64,000 bases of DNA from an uncultured Acidaminococcus sp. (GTDB lineage: Bacteria > Bacillota > Negativicutes > Acidaminococcales > Acidaminococcaceae): contig UPXT01000006.1 in the NCBI GenBank assembly GCA_900538365.1, positions 1-64,000 of the forward strand, in the 5' to 3' direction. Positions within the stretch are counted from its first letter, which is position 1, and each line of letters begins with the position of its first letter. The translations under genes were made by a program, and so were the position numbers. Positions 1-10,004 of the stretch are shown piece after piece. Under the pieces are notes generated by a model, which ran no database searches, had not been told where the DNA came from, and saw nothing but the letters and a program-made list of their open reading frames with translations.

Positions 1-166
1 TTTGATATTCGTGTCGTCAACACTATCTTAACAATAGGGGTCTCCCCTTTATTTTACAAGGACTATTTTTCCCTACCGAGAAACATTTTACGCTTAGATA
101 GGTCTTTATGAAGCGATACAGCCCTATCAATGCTTATATGCAGTCAAAATGATCCGGTCACTTTTC

Positions 167-228
167 CTGATACAAGCATGAGCCCATTGCTTCAGGACCA
201 TCTTTCCTAAAGCAATGGGCTCATAATC
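167..228. repeat. Dispersed hairpin repeat, copy A
   Basis: A perfect 13-bp inverted repeat (180-192 against 210-222, arms GAGCCCATTGCTT/AAGCAATGGGCTC) with a 17-nt loop, preceded by TGATACAAGCAT. Related copies occur at 27497-27559, 45424-45480 (inverted) and 47101-47152 (degenerate). It lies just after the 3' end of the S55-protease-like gene and may act as its terminator, but no T-run follows on either strand. The stretch from 1 to 166 holds no gene that I can support. Confidence 0.6.
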
Positions 229-263
229 GCGATCAAGGCTCTGCCATGATTGCGGGAACCATG

Positions 264-1979
264 TTACCGTTTTTTCACTTGCACCGTAATGGCCGTCTCC
301 CCGCTGATGATGAAGTCCATAGTATATTTCTGCTTGTTTGGGCTTCCTTTGAGGAGGGTCGAAACGCCGGAAGCAAAGCTTTGGGCATCTCCATCCTTAG
401 CTTCCACAGAATCAAGATTCTGGGCAAGGTCCACGACAATTTCATTATTGGCATCCATACTATTGAAATCGCTCAGGAAATCCTTGAATTCCCGCTGAGC
501 GTTGGCCATGGAGCCAGCCATCTGCTCATCCCCCGCATTTTGCTGATTGCGGCGGCTCAAAGCGTTTTGCAGCCACTGGGTTGCATTGCCGCTGCGTACA
601 ATAAAATTCATCGGCCCCGGTTTTTGCTTGTCAGGGACCTTGAAGTGGATGGTCCGCGTAAATTCCTTGGCCCGATACGGCTTAAAGGTCAGCCGGATGG
701 GCAGATTCCCGCCCTGTACCACGGGCTGGTTAGGGAAGGAGGCGCTGACCAGTTCCGCGACTTCACACTGGGCACTTGTTTCCACATCAACATTGACATC
801 AAAGATTTTCACCGTGTCAAACCGATTGTTCATAAGCATATCAAGCGCAATATTGAGCTCAGAATTCGTAACTTTGCCGATGTCCTTGCTGCTGTAGAAC
901 ATATTCTCCCGGCGCAGGCGGATGGGGCCTTCCTTCTCTCCCTGGGCAGTTACGGTAAAACGGATGCGGCTCGTTCCGCCGCCTTTGCGGTCCTTGGCAA
1001 GACTTACAGCGTTATAGGCAACACCATCCACGAGGGTCGGCACAAGGTCCTCATCAGTGACAAGCTGCACATTCGTTGATTGGTGAAGGCCGCGGTCCAT
1101 ATCAGTGACGGACACGTACATGGGGATGATTTTGGCATTTTCCCCCAATTTTCCTGCAACGCCGCTTAAACGGTCCTCTGTAATGCGGCCCAAGGTATCA
1201 CCGAGAGAGCCCACTTTAAAGGCACTCTGAATATTGGGGACAGCTGCATAAATATAGGCATTGGTCATGAAATAGTCACTCTTACCGTGCTGCATAAAGG
1301 GATGTCCAAAGGCCAGGATATGACCATCGTCCCCTACCCAAGTGACGGTGCCAATGGCACCGATATTCATGTCGCCCCGGACCAGGGAAACGCCGACGGA
1401 GCTGCCCGGTTCGAGTCCCACACCGGAAAGGGCATCAGCCCCTGTCGGTACGGCATAACTTGTAAGGCCGAAGGGTTTCAGATTCTCATTGAGGTGCAAA
1501 AGCCCATCTTCCGTAAACCCACTGACCATAAGGGGTGTGTTTTTTGCTGTGAGACCCTCAAAGACGGACGGACGCGGATCAGGTTCCTGGAGCATATCAA
1601 GCATCTGGTTGATGGGGGTCAAAAAGCAGTAGTTAGGATCTGAAAAGGCCTGTCCATACGCCACGGCACCGGCAAGGCGTCCATCAATATAGACCGGACT
1701 GCCGCTCATACCTTGGGAGATGCCACCATTTTTCCTGAGGTTATCTCCAGAAGCACGGATAAGGATGCTGTAGCCCCCCGTTTCTGATCCGGTTACACCA
1801 AGGACCTCAACATCAAAGGTCTCGATCTTTGTGCCTTGGAAAACGGTCTTGCCGTAGCCCGTCATACCTGGGCGCAGCTCCTCTACCGCAATGGTGGGTA
1901 CGTTGGCAGATGCCACCGAAATGAGCATCATCCAAACAAGGCTCACCATGAGCCCCATTCGTTTCAAAAAGCGTAGCAT
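264..1979 (-). CDS. Exported SpoIVB (S55)-type serine protease-like protein
   Basis: 571 aa. Residues 1-25 form a signal peptide (charged start, hydrophobic core, ASA end). A GMSGSP motif at residues 90-95 matches the S55 nucleophile region, and a GHPF motif at 225-228 matches the S55 histidine region. The serine motif therefore precedes the histidine motif, the reverse of the order in sporulation SpoIVB; large S55-domain proteins of non-sporulating bacteria are known with this layout. The protein probably works outside the cytoplasmic membrane, as a protease or a protein-binding scaffold. It is the last gene of a minus-strand envelope group. The substrate is unknown and proteolytic activity is inferred from motifs only. 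Confidence 0.75.
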   Translation of the reverse strand: MLRFLKRMGLMVSLVWMMLISVASANVPTIAVEELRPGMTGYGKTVFQGTKIETFDVEVLGVTGSETGGYSILIRASGDNLRKNGGISQGMSGSPVYIDGRLAGAVAYGQAFSDPNYCFLTPINQMLDMLQEPDPRPSVFEGLTAKNTPLMVSGFTEDGLLHLNENLKPFGLTSYAVPTGADALSGVGLEPGSSVGVSLVRGDMNIGAIGTVTWVGDDGHILAFGHPFMQHGKSDYFMTNAYIYAAVPNIQSAFKVGSLGDTLGRITEDRLSGVAGKLGENAKIIPMYVSVTDMDRGLHQSTNVQLVTDEDLVPTLVDGVAYNAVSLAKDRKGGGTSRIRFTVTAQGEKEGPIRLRRENMFYSSKDIGKVTNSELNIALDMLMNNRFDTVKIFDVNVDVETSAQCEVAELVSASFPNQPVVQGGNLPIRLTFKPYRAKEFTRTIHFKVPDKQKPGPMNFIVRSGNATQWLQNALSRRNQQNAGDEQMAGSMANAQREFKDFLSDFNSMDANNEIVVDLAQNLDSVEAKDGDAQSFASGVSTLLKGSPNKQKYTMDFIISGETAITVQVKKR

Positions 1980-2052
1980 AGGTCCTCCCTACTTTTGTTC
2001 TAGATACGAAAAAGAAGCTGCAACCCTTCATGCGCTGCAGCTTTAAGACTTG

Positions 2053-2361
2053 TTATGGCTCTTCAATCTGGGCAACCACTTGGCCAGCCGAAACCGAACT
2101 TCCCGGTTTTGCCGATACGGAAACGACCTTGCCGCTGCAGTTGGCTCTTGCAGCCGGGGCCGAACCAGCAAGGGTCTTGACCGTTACCAGGACGCTGCCT
2201 TCCTGAACAGAAGCACCGACGGAAACAGCGGTCACTACCTGCCCGGAAAGACTGGCTGTCTGCGGTCTTGTTGTGGCTGCCTGGGCAATGCCAAGGGCGG
2301 CAATGACCAGAAGGATGGCAAGAGCCCATACATTTCTTTTATGGAGTAACTTTCTCATCAT
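2053..2361 (-). CDS. Small exported lipoyl/biotinyl-like (barrel-sandwich) protein
   Basis: About 102 aa. I start it at the ATG ending at 2361, which sits 5 nt after a GGTGG Shine-Dalgarno; an in-frame GTG lies three codons upstream. An N-terminal hydrophobic segment (signal peptide or anchor) is followed by two half-repeats, SGQVVTAVSVGASVQEG and SGKVVSVSAKPGSSVSAG. This is the pattern of a biotinyl/lipoyl or HlyD-type sandwich fold. The usual lysine of the biotin motif (EAMKM) is absent, so it cannot be a classical carrier. It sits between the NAGPA-domain and S55 genes on the same strand, which suggests an envelope role. Function unknown. Confidence 0.65.
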   Translation of the reverse strand: MMRKLLHKRNVWALAILLVIAALGIAQAATTRPQTASLSGQVVTAVSVGASVQEGSVLVTVKTLAGSAPAARANCSGKVVSVSAKPGSSVSAGQVVAQIEEP

Positions 2362-2449
2362 GATATCCACCTTCTTTATGACAACGACAAATTAGGTTTC
2401 GTTGTATCTATCATTATATATCGAAAGTATCTGTTCATGCAAGCCCCCC

Positions 2450-3865
2450 TTAGCGTGGGAAAAGGCCCAGTGCCACACGGACTGGCCGTTCAGCGCCATC
2501 GCTGGGACGGTTCTTCACGGCCCCATTCACCACCATTTCACTGGATCCTCCGCCATCAAAGTTCATGGCCCGGTCCGCGCCAAGCTGGATCAGGTAACGC
2601 GCCAATTCAGAAAGGGTCATCCCCGCACTGCGGCTGGACCGTCCGTCTGCCACCACAACAAGGATGGTCCCATCCTTCTTGATGCCAACCGCTGTTCGGG
2701 GTGCCCGTCCATCCGCGATATCAGATGGAATTTCTTCAAGACCTGCCGTCACATTCACAAGGCCGTCATAAACCAAAAGAGGCCCTGCCGTACCCACACT
2801 GGGCGCTTTATCGGCAAGGGGGCTGCCAAGGCTGGTCTTGATCTTGACCTTGTCCCCAACTGCAAGGGGCCGCAGGAAGTCCGCCGCCGTGCCGTGTCCG
2901 GAAAGAACGGTCATGTTCCAGCTCATAGGCATGCTGCCTGTTGTGCCGGTCTTTATGACGCGGCCGTTACGGACGGCTACTTCCACGCCTGCCGCGTTCG
3001 TATTTGTTGTATCATCATAGGCATTATTATAAAAAATCAGGTCATTTTCAAGGCGCATGCGGTTCAGGCCCGTAATCTTCATTTCAGTTCCGTCGGGTCG
3101 GGTCACGGTGCCCGTGAAGGAAAGCCGCGGCAGGATGGCCGCCTTACCCTTTCCTTCAAGGACGAGGCCTGTGCGGGGCGTTTCTTCCATGCCAAGCCAC
3201 TTGCCACGGATCTTAAGGTTTCCCACAACCCAGATATCGGAGTCAAAATAGGAAGCATTGACAAGGGCCTTGGCCCCAGAACGGCGGGAAATCATGGAAA
3301 GGGTTCCCTTTTGGATGGTGTGCCCATACCCTGGCACAAATTGGAGTTCATAAGCACTGTCAGGCGCAATCGTGAGAACGTAGGTGTCAACATTGCCCGC
3401 TCCCATGTCGACACGGCTTTTTCGGTAGGTCACCCCTTTGCCGAGGTGCTCTCCCGTTTTTTTGCGGGATCCCGAACTGCTGCTTTTGCTCTCTGTCGGA
3501 AAATCAATGACCAACCGGCCTGGCTTCTTAAGGAAAAAGACCTTATAGTTTGGCACACTTTCCCGGAAGGTAACGACAAGACGGCTCTTTTTCCCCAAAG
3601 GCGACAGGACCGCATTTTTGACGCGCCGGTCCCGCACCTTTACGGACCGCGTCCGGTCCGTCTTGGCATCAAAGGTCAGGGTGAGTGTCCGGCCTTGGGC
3701 CCGTTCCTCATAGTGCATGGTTTCATCAATATCCATGACAAGCCGCGCCCGCGTATCCTTGACACCGCCCCGAAGGTCACTGATGGTTGCCGCCGCGGCC
3801 GAACCTGCTATCAGACTTGCCAGAAGCGCAATGGACAGGGTCCGCCCAATTTGTTTCATGTTCAT
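2450..3865 (-). CDS. AMIN-domain plus phosphodiester glycosidase (NAGPA) family exported protein
   Basis: 471 aa from the ATG ending at 3865, which gives a clean signal peptide (ending AGSAAA); an upstream in-frame start would add 15 non-signal residues. An AMIN-like domain follows, roughly residues 25-115, of the kind that targets proteins to peptidoglycan. A serine/lysine-rich linker leads to a C-terminal NAGPA domain. Its hallmarks are GRAPRTAVGI, VVADGR, SAGMTLSELA and the glycine-rich MNFDGGGSSEMV near the C-terminus. Family members cleave N-acetylglucosamine phosphodiesters or act in exopolysaccharide and wall processing. The neighbours mreB and murA agree with a cell-wall role. The exact substrate is not determinable. 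Confidence 0.85.
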   Translation of the reverse strand: MNMKQIGRTLSIALLASLIAGSAAAATISDLRGGVKDTRARLVMDIDETMHYEERAQGRTLTLTFDAKTDRTRSVKVRDRRVKNAVLSPLGKKSRLVVTFRESVPNYKVFFLKKPGRLVIDFPTESKSSSSGSRKKTGEHLGKGVTYRKSRVDMGAGNVDTYVLTIAPDSAYELQFVPGYGHTIQKGTLSMISRRSGAKALVNASYFDSDIWVVGNLKIRGKWLGMEETPRTGLVLEGKGKAAILPRLSFTGTVTRPDGTEMKITGLNRMRLENDLIFYNNAYDDTTNTNAAGVEVAVRNGRVIKTGTTGSMPMSWNMTVLSGHGTAADFLRPLAVGDKVKIKTSLGSPLADKAPSVGTAGPLLVYDGLVNVTAGLEEIPSDIADGRAPRTAVGIKKDGTILVVVADGRSSRSAGMTLSELARYLIQLGADRAMNFDGGGSSEMVVNGAVKNRPSDGAERPVRVALGLFPR

Positions 3866-3937
3866 GGTTCTTTTATTTCCTCTCATACAGATGAAAACGG
3901 GGCGCCGCACAGCAGCACCCCGTTTATGATGTTGTTG

Positions 3938-4978
3938 CTATTCCTGATGAAGCAGTCCGTCCATGATGACCGGATGGGAAAAGGCCTTGCCGGCTCCAAT
4001 GGCCACACAGTCCAAAGGATCTTTGGCGACCTTTGTCCGAATGTGTGTATCAGATTGGATAACATCGGCCAGTCCCTCCAAAAGAGCGCCTCCACCAGTC
4101 AGGACAATGCCTTCACTGAGAATATCCGCCGCAAGCTCCGGCGGTGTTTTTTCGAAAACGGACCGGATACATGACAGGATCTGGGATACTGGTTCTCCCA
4201 TGGCCCGCATTGTATCGCGGCTCGTCATGCGCAGTGCTGTCGGCAGGCCCGTAATCTGGTCACGGCCGCGGACGAGCATATCACCATGCATTCCCAGACG
4301 GCTCACACTGCCAATCTGGAGCTTGATTTCTTCGGCCACGTTGTCCGCGACCTGGATATTCAGATCCTTTTTGAGGTAGCGTACAATGGCCTCGTCAAAT
4401 TTGCTGCCGCCGATGCGCAGCGCCTTGCTGGCAACAATACCGCCAAGGCTGATGACAGCCACATCCGTTGTTCCGCCGCCAATATCAACGACCATGCGTC
4501 CTTTGGCTTCCCGCACGTTGATACCGGCCCCAATAGCTGCTGCCAAGGGTTCCTCAATGAGAAAAGTCCTTGCCGCGCCGGCCTGGGCACAGGCCTCGAT
4601 AACAGCCCGCTTTTCAACACTTGTCACACCCGTTGGAATGCAGACCATGAGACGGGGCTTAAAAAAGATGTTGCGTCCCACGACTCGTTCGAGGACAGTA
4701 CCAAGCATACCGGCAGTCGCTTCATAATCGGCGACAACACCGCCCGCAAGAGGTTGGACCACGTCGATGCGGTCAGGCGTCTTCCCCATCATTTCCTTTG
4801 CCCGCCGACCGACAGCGACGACTTTTCCGTTTGTTTTATCGATAGCTACCATGGATGGCTCACGGTAAACAATGCCCCGTCCTGGCAGAAAAACAAGCAG
4901 GTTGCTTGTTCCCAGGTCCACGCCGACGTCGACATTGGTAAAGAGCCTTGACAGGAAGCCTTCTTCCAGCCGCTTCAT
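3938..4978 (-). CDS. mreB: Rod shape-determining actin homologue MreB/Mbl
   Basis: 346 aa, the normal length. Actin-fold nucleotide motifs are present: phosphate-1 DLGTSN at residues 21-26, phosphate-2 DIGGGTTDVAV near 165, and the adenosine motif LTGGGALLEGL near the C-terminus. It forms membrane-associated filaments that guide lateral wall synthesis. It starts 7 bp after the murA stop, so the two are probably co-transcribed. The order atpC - small genes - murA - mreB matches the Bacillus murAA-mbl region, so it may be orthologous to mbl rather than to the mreBCD copy. No mreC or mreD follows. Confidence 0.93.
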   Translation of the reverse strand: MKRLEEGFLSRLFTNVDVGVDLGTSNLLVFLPGRGIVYREPSMVAIDKTNGKVVAVGRRAKEMMGKTPDRIDVVQPLAGGVVADYEATAGMLGTVLERVVGRNIFFKPRLMVCIPTGVTSVEKRAVIEACAQAGAARTFLIEEPLAAAIGAGINVREAKGRMVVDIGGGTTDVAVISLGGIVASKALRIGGSKFDEAIVRYLKKDLNIQVADNVAEEIKLQIGSVSRLGMHGDMLVRGRDQITGLPTALRMTSRDTMRAMGEPVSQILSCIRSVFEKTPPELAADILSEGIVLTGGGALLEGLADVIQSDTHIRTKVAKDPLDCVAIGAGKAFSHPVIMDGLLHQE

Positions 4979-4985
4979 ATGCGCC

Positions 4986-6245
4986 TCAGCCTACGCGCTG
5001 GATGTCGGCCCCAAGGGCCATCATCTTCGTTACCAGATTCTCGTAGCCGCGGTCAATATGGTAGATATCGGTGATTTCCGTTGTGCCATCGGCCACAAGT
5101 CCCGCAAGGACCATGGCTGCCCCGGCCCGCAGGTCCGTCGCCCGGACCTGACAGCCATACAGCTTATCCACGCCTTCAATGAGAGCCGCTCTGCCGCCGC
5201 TCGTCTTGATATTTGCCCCCATGCGCAGAAGCTCATCCACATGCATGAAACGGTTTTCAAAGACCGTTTCAAGAACCGAACTCTGCCCATCGGCAATGCA
5301 CATCATGGCCATGACCTGGGCCTGCATATCAGTCGGGAACCCTGGATAAGGCAAGGTCTTGATCGTAATCGGCTTGAGTCTTCTCGGCCCCACGACGCGC
5401 ACGTCATTGATGCCTTCTTCGACGGTACAGCCTGCCTCACGGAGTTTAGCAATGAGCGGTTTCATATGTTCGCACAGGACATTTTCCACTTTGATGTCCC
5501 CTTGGGTCATCGCACTGGCCACCATATAGGTTCCAGCTTCGATGCGGTCAGGGATGACAATATGCTCGCCGCCCTTCATGCTTTCCACGCCGTCGATATG
5601 GATGGCCGTCGTGCCTGCGCCGCGGACCTTTCCTCCCATCACATTGATGTAGTTGGCAAGATCAACGATTTCCGGTTCCTGGGCCGCATTTTCAATGATT
5701 GTCGTGCCTTTGGCCATGGAAGCCGCCATCATGAGGTTTTCCGTTCCCCCAACACTGGGAAAATCAAGGTAGATGGTCGTGCCCACAAGCCCGTTCGGGG
5801 CAGAAGCCTCAATACTGCCATGCCCCTGCTCAATCCGTGCTCCCAGCGCTTCAAAGCCCTTCAGATGGATATCAATGGGACGCGTCCCGATGGCGCAGCC
5901 TCCGGGCAGGGAAATCTTGGCTTTTCCTACACGGGCAAGCAGTGATCCCATGACAAGGAACGAAGCCCGCATGGTGCTCACAAGCTCGTAGGGAGCTTCA
6001 TACCCCGTAACGACACGGCTGTCGATTTTCAGTGTATGCGGTTTGGATGCATCGACTTTAAGCCCCAGGCATTCCAGGACCTTGCAGATGGTCGATACAT
6101 CTTCCAGTTCAGGCACTTCTGAAATGACGCTGCCTTCCGTCCCCAAGACAGAGGCGGCAATAATGGGCAGGACCGCATTCTTGGCCCCGCTCACGTGAAC
6201 CGTTCCCGAAAGGCGGTGTCCGCCTTTGACTACCAATTTTTCCAC
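4986..6245 (-). CDS. murA: UDP-N-acetylglucosamine 1-carboxyvinyltransferase MurA
   Basis: 419 aa from the GTG ending at 6245. This start has a GAGGG Shine-Dalgarno 7 nt upstream and gives the canonical beginning [14 protein letters not shown]; the open frame continues 19 codons further upstream without family similarity. It transfers enolpyruvate from PEP to UDP-GlcNAc, the first committed step of peptidoglycan synthesis, in the cytosol. The catalytic cysteine is Cys117 in LPGGC, so the fosfomycin target residue is intact. The KNA motif at residues 22-24 binds substrate. It lies between a 143-aa membrane protein and mreB in a wall-synthesis cluster. Confidence 0.95.
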   Translation of the reverse strand: MEKLVVKGGHRLSGTVHVSGAKNAVLPIIAASVLGTEGSVISEVPELEDVSTICKVLECLGLKVDASKPHTLKIDSRVVTGYEAPYELVSTMRASFLVMGSLLARVGKAKISLPGGCAIGTRPIDIHLKGFEALGARIEQGHGSIEASAPNGLVGTTIYLDFPSVGGTENLMMAASMAKGTTIIENAAQEPEIVDLANYINVMGGKVRGAGTTAIHIDGVESMKGGEHIVIPDRIEAGTYMVASAMTQGDIKVENVLCEHMKPLIAKLREAGCTVEEGINDVRVVGPRRLKPITIKTLPYPGFPTDMQAQVMAMMCIADGQSSVLETVFENRFMHVDELLRMGANIKTSGGRAALIEGVDKLYGCQVRATDLRAGAAMVLAGLVADGTTEITDIYHIDRGYENLVTKMMALGADIQRVG

Positions 6246-6319
6246 TCTGATTCCCTCACTTCTTTGACTGGGGCCTTGACCCAGTACAAGGCTAAACTTC
6301 AATCAAAAACCACAGGCTC

Positions 6320-6751
6320 CTAATTGCGGACGCCCATGCGGTGCTTTCGTAATTTTTCCTGCGTGGCAAGCTCGTCTTCAAACTGCTCGCGCAGGGCTTC
6401 TTTCTCCTCTTCTACGCGTTCCTTGGTTTCCTTGAATCCATCGGGATCCCTTTTCTTGTAACTTTTTTCGGCCTTTGACCACGCCTTGCGGTCAGCATCG
6501 GCTTTTTTCATCCGCGCCCGGCTCTTGCGGCGTTTGATGAGCTCCCGAACCTGACGTTTGGAGAGTTTGGTCTGTGACAGGTACTGATAGCGGCGGATGA
6601 GATACAGGACAAGTATGGGTGGGAAAAGGGACACCGCAACAATCCAGAAATTTGGATGGTGCATTCTTGTCCTTTTCGCATCCCAATGGACAAACGCAGC
6701 AGAAACAATGAGGAACACGACTCCCAGAATGTGTCTCACGCCCAATGGCAC
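6320..6751 (-). CDS. Uncharacterised small membrane protein with charged helical tail
   Basis: 143 aa. Two hydrophobic segments near the N-terminus (about residues 5-22 and 35-53) are followed by a strongly charged Lys/Arg/Glu-rich helical tail of about 85 residues, probably cytoplasmic. I recognise no family. It lies between the ATP synthase operon and murA, where Bacillus has small membrane-protein genes (ywzB, ywmB), but I see no convincing homology to those. The downstream murA start is 75 bp away. Reality as a gene is supported by the clear membrane-plus-coil layout and the operon position. Confidence 0.6.
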   Translation of the reverse strand: MPLGVRHILGVVFLIVSAAFVHWDAKRTRMHHPNFWIVAVSLFPPILVLYLIRRYQYLSQTKLSKRQVRELIKRRKSRARMKKADADRKAWSKAEKSYKKRDPDGFKETKERVEEEKEALREQFEDELATQEKLRKHRMGVRN

Positions 6752-6920
6752 CCCCTCAAATGACCATGGGTCTTGTTACGTCATCATGCGACGATTGATT
6801 TTCTCACTAATTTTAAATTATACCATACTATACGTCGCTTGCCTACTGTATGGCCCAAAGAAATAAGGCTCTTGGCACATAAAACGGGAACCAGGACCAT
6901 GGCCCCAGTTCCCGCTGGAA

Positions 6921-7109
6921 TCAAAATATGGAATGCATACGGATACGATCGGCTAGAATATTATAGTACGTTTCTTTTTCTCGGATGGTCTTTTTAAGGC
7001 GCGCCCGCTGCTCATCTGTATGGGTCTCCTCAAGACGTTCCTTCAGCTCGGCAATCTCGGCCTTTAGTTGACCCATCTTGCTTGCAGCCATCTTGCTGAT
7101 AAAATCCAT
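6921..7109 (-). CDS. Small coiled-coil protein downstream of atpC
   Basis: 62 aa from the ATG ending at 7109, which has an AGGGGG Shine-Dalgarno 9 nt upstream; the open frame extends 9 codons further without reason. Almost the whole protein is a predicted amphipathic coiled coil (KAEIAELKERLEET and following heptads). No known domain. It is the first gene after atpC on the same strand, 48 bp downstream, and could be co-transcribed. Function unknown. Confidence 0.55.
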   Translation of the reverse strand: MDFISKMAASKMGQLKAEIAELKERLEETHTDEQRARLKKTIREKETYYNILADRIRMHSIF

Positions 7110-7157
7110 CGTGGCTGTCCCCCTCTCGCAAAACATGCTGCAGACAGTTGATTTTCA

Positions 7158-7598
7158 TTAGGCTTCCCATTCATAGGGTGCGACATGCCCCATGAGGTTT
7201 GCCGTCTTGAGCCGTGCCTCGGCTCGGCGCAGCGTCTTTTCCGTGTGTTCAATATCGGTAAGGACGCCGGGACGGGATAGGCGCGCCGCGGCTTCATCAC
7301 GGACAGCCTCCCATTTTTTCACATCAATGTGTTCTGCAAGTTCTGCCTTGGGCGTGAGGATGATGACCTTGTTATCCTTGACTTCGGCGAACCCGCCTTC
7401 GACATATAATAGAATAACATGGTTGTTTCCATCCTGCAACTTAAGGGTTCCCTCACCGAGAACGGCAATGAGGGGTCCATGGTTTGCGAGAATCCCAATG
7501 CCGCCTGTGACCGTGTTAAGGAGCACATAGGCAATATCCTTTCGCTTCATGAGATACTGATCGGGCGTTAGGACCTCAAGGGTCATTAAACTTGCCAT
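7158..7598 (-). CDS. atpC: F1 ATP synthase epsilon subunit
   Basis: 146 aa with the usual two parts: an N-terminal beta-sandwich (about residues 4-90, with GILANHGPLIAVL) and a C-terminal helical hairpin. It is part of the central stalk with gamma and typically regulates ATP hydrolysis. It begins immediately after the atpD stop, so it is translationally linked. It is the last recognisable F-ATPase gene of the operon. Confidence 0.93.
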   Translation of the reverse strand: MASLMTLEVLTPDQYLMKRKDIAYVLLNTVTGGIGILANHGPLIAVLGEGTLKLQDGNNHVILLYVEGGFAEVKDNKVIILTPKAELAEHIDVKKWEAVRDEAAARLSRPGVLTDIEHTEKTLRRAEARLKTANLMGHVAPYEWEA

Positions 7599-7599
7599 A

Positions 7600-9093
<1,494 letters not shown>

Positions 9094-10002
9094 TTATTTC
9101 AAGGCTTCCGCCCCGCCCACAATTTCATTGATTTCCGTCGTAATGGACGACTGCCGGACCTTCTGGTAATGCAGGCGCAGTTTTCCTAGAAGGGTATTGG
9201 CATTGTCCGTGGCGGTCGTCATGGCTGTCATACGAGCGGCGAGCTCGCTGGCCGAACTTTGGATGAGGGCCGTAAAGATCTGGCTCTTAATATAATAAGA
9301 TGCCAGATAGGGAAGCATTTCTCCTGCTTCCGGTTCGTAGACAAGCGTCGAAAAATCCGTTGGGTCATCTTTTTCCCACACTTCCTGGGCTTGCCACTGC
9401 TCATCATCTTCAAAGTTCGTCTTCAGGGGCAGGATGGCGTCAGTGCGAGGAATCTGGACCATAGGGGACTTGAAGTAGGTAAAGATGAGGTCCACTTCGT
9501 CCACTTCGCGGTGCGTAAACATGCTGGCCGCATAATCGGCAATCTCCTCGGCGGCTTCATAGGTTGGCTTCTCGCTGAATCCTTCCCATTCCCGCACAAC
9601 ATTATAGCCGTGGTGCAGCAGTCCCAGACGGGCCTGCTTTCCCACAGCAATGAGAGGGGACTCTTCCTTTCCCCGAAGCTCAATGGCCGTATGCTTGACA
9701 ATGTTGCTGTTATAGGAACCAGCAAGCCCCTTGTCGGAACCGATCACGATATAGGCCGTCCGGTACAGGGGCCGCCGTTCAAGGAGCGGGTTCTTTACGG
9801 GATCCAAATGGGCGAGAACGGATGGGTCACTGATGGCTTCCTGAAGGAGGCGCTGGAGCTTCCTTGCAAAGGGCAGGCTCGCCGTGGCCCGCTGCTGGGC
9901 CTGATGCATACGGGCCGACGCGACCATCTGCATGGCACCGGTAATTTTCCCAATGCTGCTGACGCTCTTCATGTGGGCCCTGATTCCACTGGTATTGGCC
10001 AT
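9094..10002 (-). CDS. atpG: F1 ATP synthase gamma subunit
   Basis: 302 aa from the ATG ending at 10002, 9 nt after GGGAG; another ATG two codons upstream overlaps the stop of the delta-alpha gene. Both terminal helices are recognisable: RAHMKSVSSIGKITGAMQMV at the start and RQSSITTEINEIVGGAEAL at the end. These form the rotating coiled coil inside alpha3-beta3. The overlap with the upstream stop codon implies translational coupling. Confidence 0.95.
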   Translation of the reverse strand: MANTSGIRAHMKSVSSIGKITGAMQMVASARMHQAQQRATASLPFARKLQRLLQEAISDPSVLAHLDPVKNPLLERRPLYRTAYIVIGSDKGLAGSYNSNIVKHTAIELRGKEESPLIAVGKQARLGLLHHGYNVVREWEGFSEKPTYEAAEEIADYAASMFTHREVDEVDLIFTYFKSPMVQIPRTDAILPLKTNFEDDEQWQAQEVWEKDDPTDFSTLVYEPEAGEMLPYLASYYIKSQIFTALIQSSASELAARMTAMTTATDNANTLLGKLRLHYQKVRQSSITTEINEIVGGAEALK

Positions 10003-10004
10003 GA

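Noticed and set aside
2402..4174. 590-codon open frame on the plus strand
   Set aside because: It is antisense to the NAGPA-domain and mreB genes, which have clear motifs; codon bias of the real genes leaves the opposite frame open. Composition (His/Arg/Pro-rich) is not protein-like.
4872..5945. 357-codon plus-strand frame
   Set aside because: Antisense to murA, which is unambiguous.
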